Source: JADFRG01 sp048054495 (lineage in GTDB: Bacteria > Chloroflexota > Anaerolineae > Anaerolineales > E44-bin32). From it: DNA of 14,179 nt. Under the pieces are notes generated by a model that was not told the DNA's origin, ran no database searches, and saw nothing but the letters and a program-made list of their open reading frames with translations. Both the position numbers and the translations under genes were made by a program. The stretch lies in NCBI GenBank assembly GCA_048054495.1, contig JBGMQN010000059.1, forward strand, positions 1 to 14,179, read 5' to 3'. Positions 13,343-14,179 of this stretch are shown here, piece after piece (position 1 is the stretch's first letter; each line of letters opens with the position of its first letter).

Positions 13343-14172
13343 CACAAGACGAGATCAAGCTCGAAATCAACAGCACACTTGCCCGAAAGATCCTCACCGG
13401 CTTCATCCGCAGCGAGACGAGCCGAGCCGGGTTCGACCGCGCCGTCGTGGGGCTGTCCGGTGGAGTCGATTCTTCATTGGCCTGTACTCTGGCCGCGGAG
13501 GCGCTTGGCCCGGAAAATGTTTTGGCAGTGCGCATGCCGTATACCAATTCCTCCCCCGATTCGCTCGAGCATGCGGGGCTGGTGATTGAAATGACCGGCG
13601 TTCAAGAGAAGACGTTACCAATTTCTGAGGCAGTGGAAGCGTTGATTGCCGGCATACCTGAGGATCAGCAGGTGCGGCGAGGCAATATCATGGCCCGCAT
13701 GCGCATGATCGTTTTGTACGATCAGTCCGCCGATTTTCATGGCCTGGTGATCGGTACCGGAAATAAGACGGAGATACTTCTGGGTTACACAACCCAATTC
13801 GGGGACGCAGCCTCCGCCATCAATCCACTTGGGGATCTATACAAGACACAGATTCGTCAGCTTGCGGTCGAGATGGGAGTGCCCGAGGTGGTCCTGGAAA
13901 AGCCCCCCTCCGCCGACCTCTGGCTCGGACAGACGGACGAGGGGGAGTTGGGCTTTACTTATGATGAGGTCGACAAGCTGCTGTATCTGCTCGTTGATCG
14001 GCGCCACTCCCCAGGTGATTGCGTGGAGGCCGGCTTCGATCGTGGATTTGTCGAAGATGTCGTGGAGCTCGTGCGTCGAAACCACTTCAAGCGCGTGATG
14101 CCGCCCATCGCCAAACTCAGCAATCGCACCATCGGATACGACTTCCTCTACATGCGCGACTGGGGGACCTGA
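13339..14172 (+). CDS. nadE: NAD+ synthetase
   Basis: A 277-aa enzyme that adenylates and amidates nicotinic acid adenine dinucleotide to NAD+, the last step of NAD synthesis; cytosolic. Seen: the ATP-pyrophosphatase loop LSGGVDSS (39-46), RRGNIMARMRM (113-123), GTGNKTEILLGY (139-150), GDAASAINPLGDLYKT (155-170) and the substrate-binding PPSADLWLGQTDEGELGFTY (189-208). The family blocks are complete and in order. The length matches free-standing, ammonia-type NadE such as the E. coli enzyme, and there is no N-terminal glutaminase domain; that activity is most likely provided by the preceding gene, with which it shares an ATGA overlap and thus probably coupled translation. No strong Shine-Dalgarno site precedes it. 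The gene is complete, ending 7 bp before the window edge; no terminator can be judged. Confidence 0.96.
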   Translation: MTQDEIKLEINSTLARKILTGFIRSETSRAGFDRAVVGLSGGVDSSLACTLAAEALGPENVLAVRMPYTNSSPDSLEHAGLVIEMTGVQEKTLPISEAVEALIAGIPEDQQVRRGNIMARMRMIVLYDQSADFHGLVIGTGNKTEILLGYTTQFGDAASAINPLGDLYKTQIRQLAVEMGVPEVVLEKPPSADLWLGQTDEGELGFTYDEVDKLLYLLVDRRHSPGDCVEAGFDRGFVEDVVELVRRNHFKRVMPPIAKLSNRTIGYDFLYMRDWGT

Positions 14173-14179
14173 TACCCGA

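Noticed and set aside
1..14179. CRISPR array or insertion sequence with transposase
   Set aside because: No regularly spaced direct repeats and no transposase or integrase motif could be found in any frame of the readable sequence.

Overview
The window reads as ordinary chromosome of a moderately GC-rich bacterium, most likely a Chloroflexota (Anaerolineae-like) genome assembled from a metagenome. The taxonomic clues are indirect: Thr/Pro-rich linkers in the surface lipoprotein and in the RodZ-like protein, a short HTH-TM-DUF4115 RodZ homologue, NAD synthetase and its glutaminase as separate genes, weak or absent Shine-Dalgarno sites, and two start codons sitting directly behind TATAAT boxes. 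A 100-N run at 6278-6377 is a scaffold gap, so what lies left and right of it need not be contiguous.

Left part (13-5230, all minus strand). moaA (molybdopterin synthesis, GTP 3',8-cyclase) is read first and closed by a clear intrinsic terminator. A new three-gene unit follows, apparently with its own extended -10 promoter: an integral-membrane flippase-like protein (LPG_synthase_TM family), an FAD-dependent amine-oxidase-like oxidoreductase, and a pentahaem c-type cytochrome lipoprotein. Divergent from moaA is a small DUF1232/YkvA membrane protein ending in a strong terminator. Its start codon lies 10 nt behind a perfect TATAAT.

Middle part (5709-8283). About 570 bp without a convincing gene, holding one orphan terminator-like hairpin, leads into the assembly gap. 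On the far side is an abortive-infection type toxin-antitoxin pair, abiEi (antitoxin/repressor) and abiEii (nucleotidyltransferase toxin), overlapping by 4 nt. Its promoter carries two palindromes, one exactly between the putative -35 and -10, fitting autorepression. A 171-bp stretch with a doubtful 32-codon ORF follows.

Right part (8284-14179). On the minus strand are a YghO/bacterial-ceramide-synthase-like GNAT protein, a RimI-like GNAT protein without a normal start codon, rplI (ribosomal L9 with a very acidic 95-residue tail, its own promoter and a leader hairpin) and a rodZ-like gene. Divergent from the YghO-like gene, across only 34 bp, runs a tightly coupled plus-strand operon: an Lgt-fold membrane protein that has lost key Lgt residues, a nitrilase-fold glutaminase, and NadE. 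The three are joined by ATGA overlaps. The last two probably form a two-subunit glutamine-dependent NAD synthetase.

Nothing here is a clearly new multi-gene system. The most unusual items are the degenerate Lgt paralogue, the acidic L9 tail, the abiE operator array beside an assembly break, and the flippase/flavoprotein/cytochrome operon.
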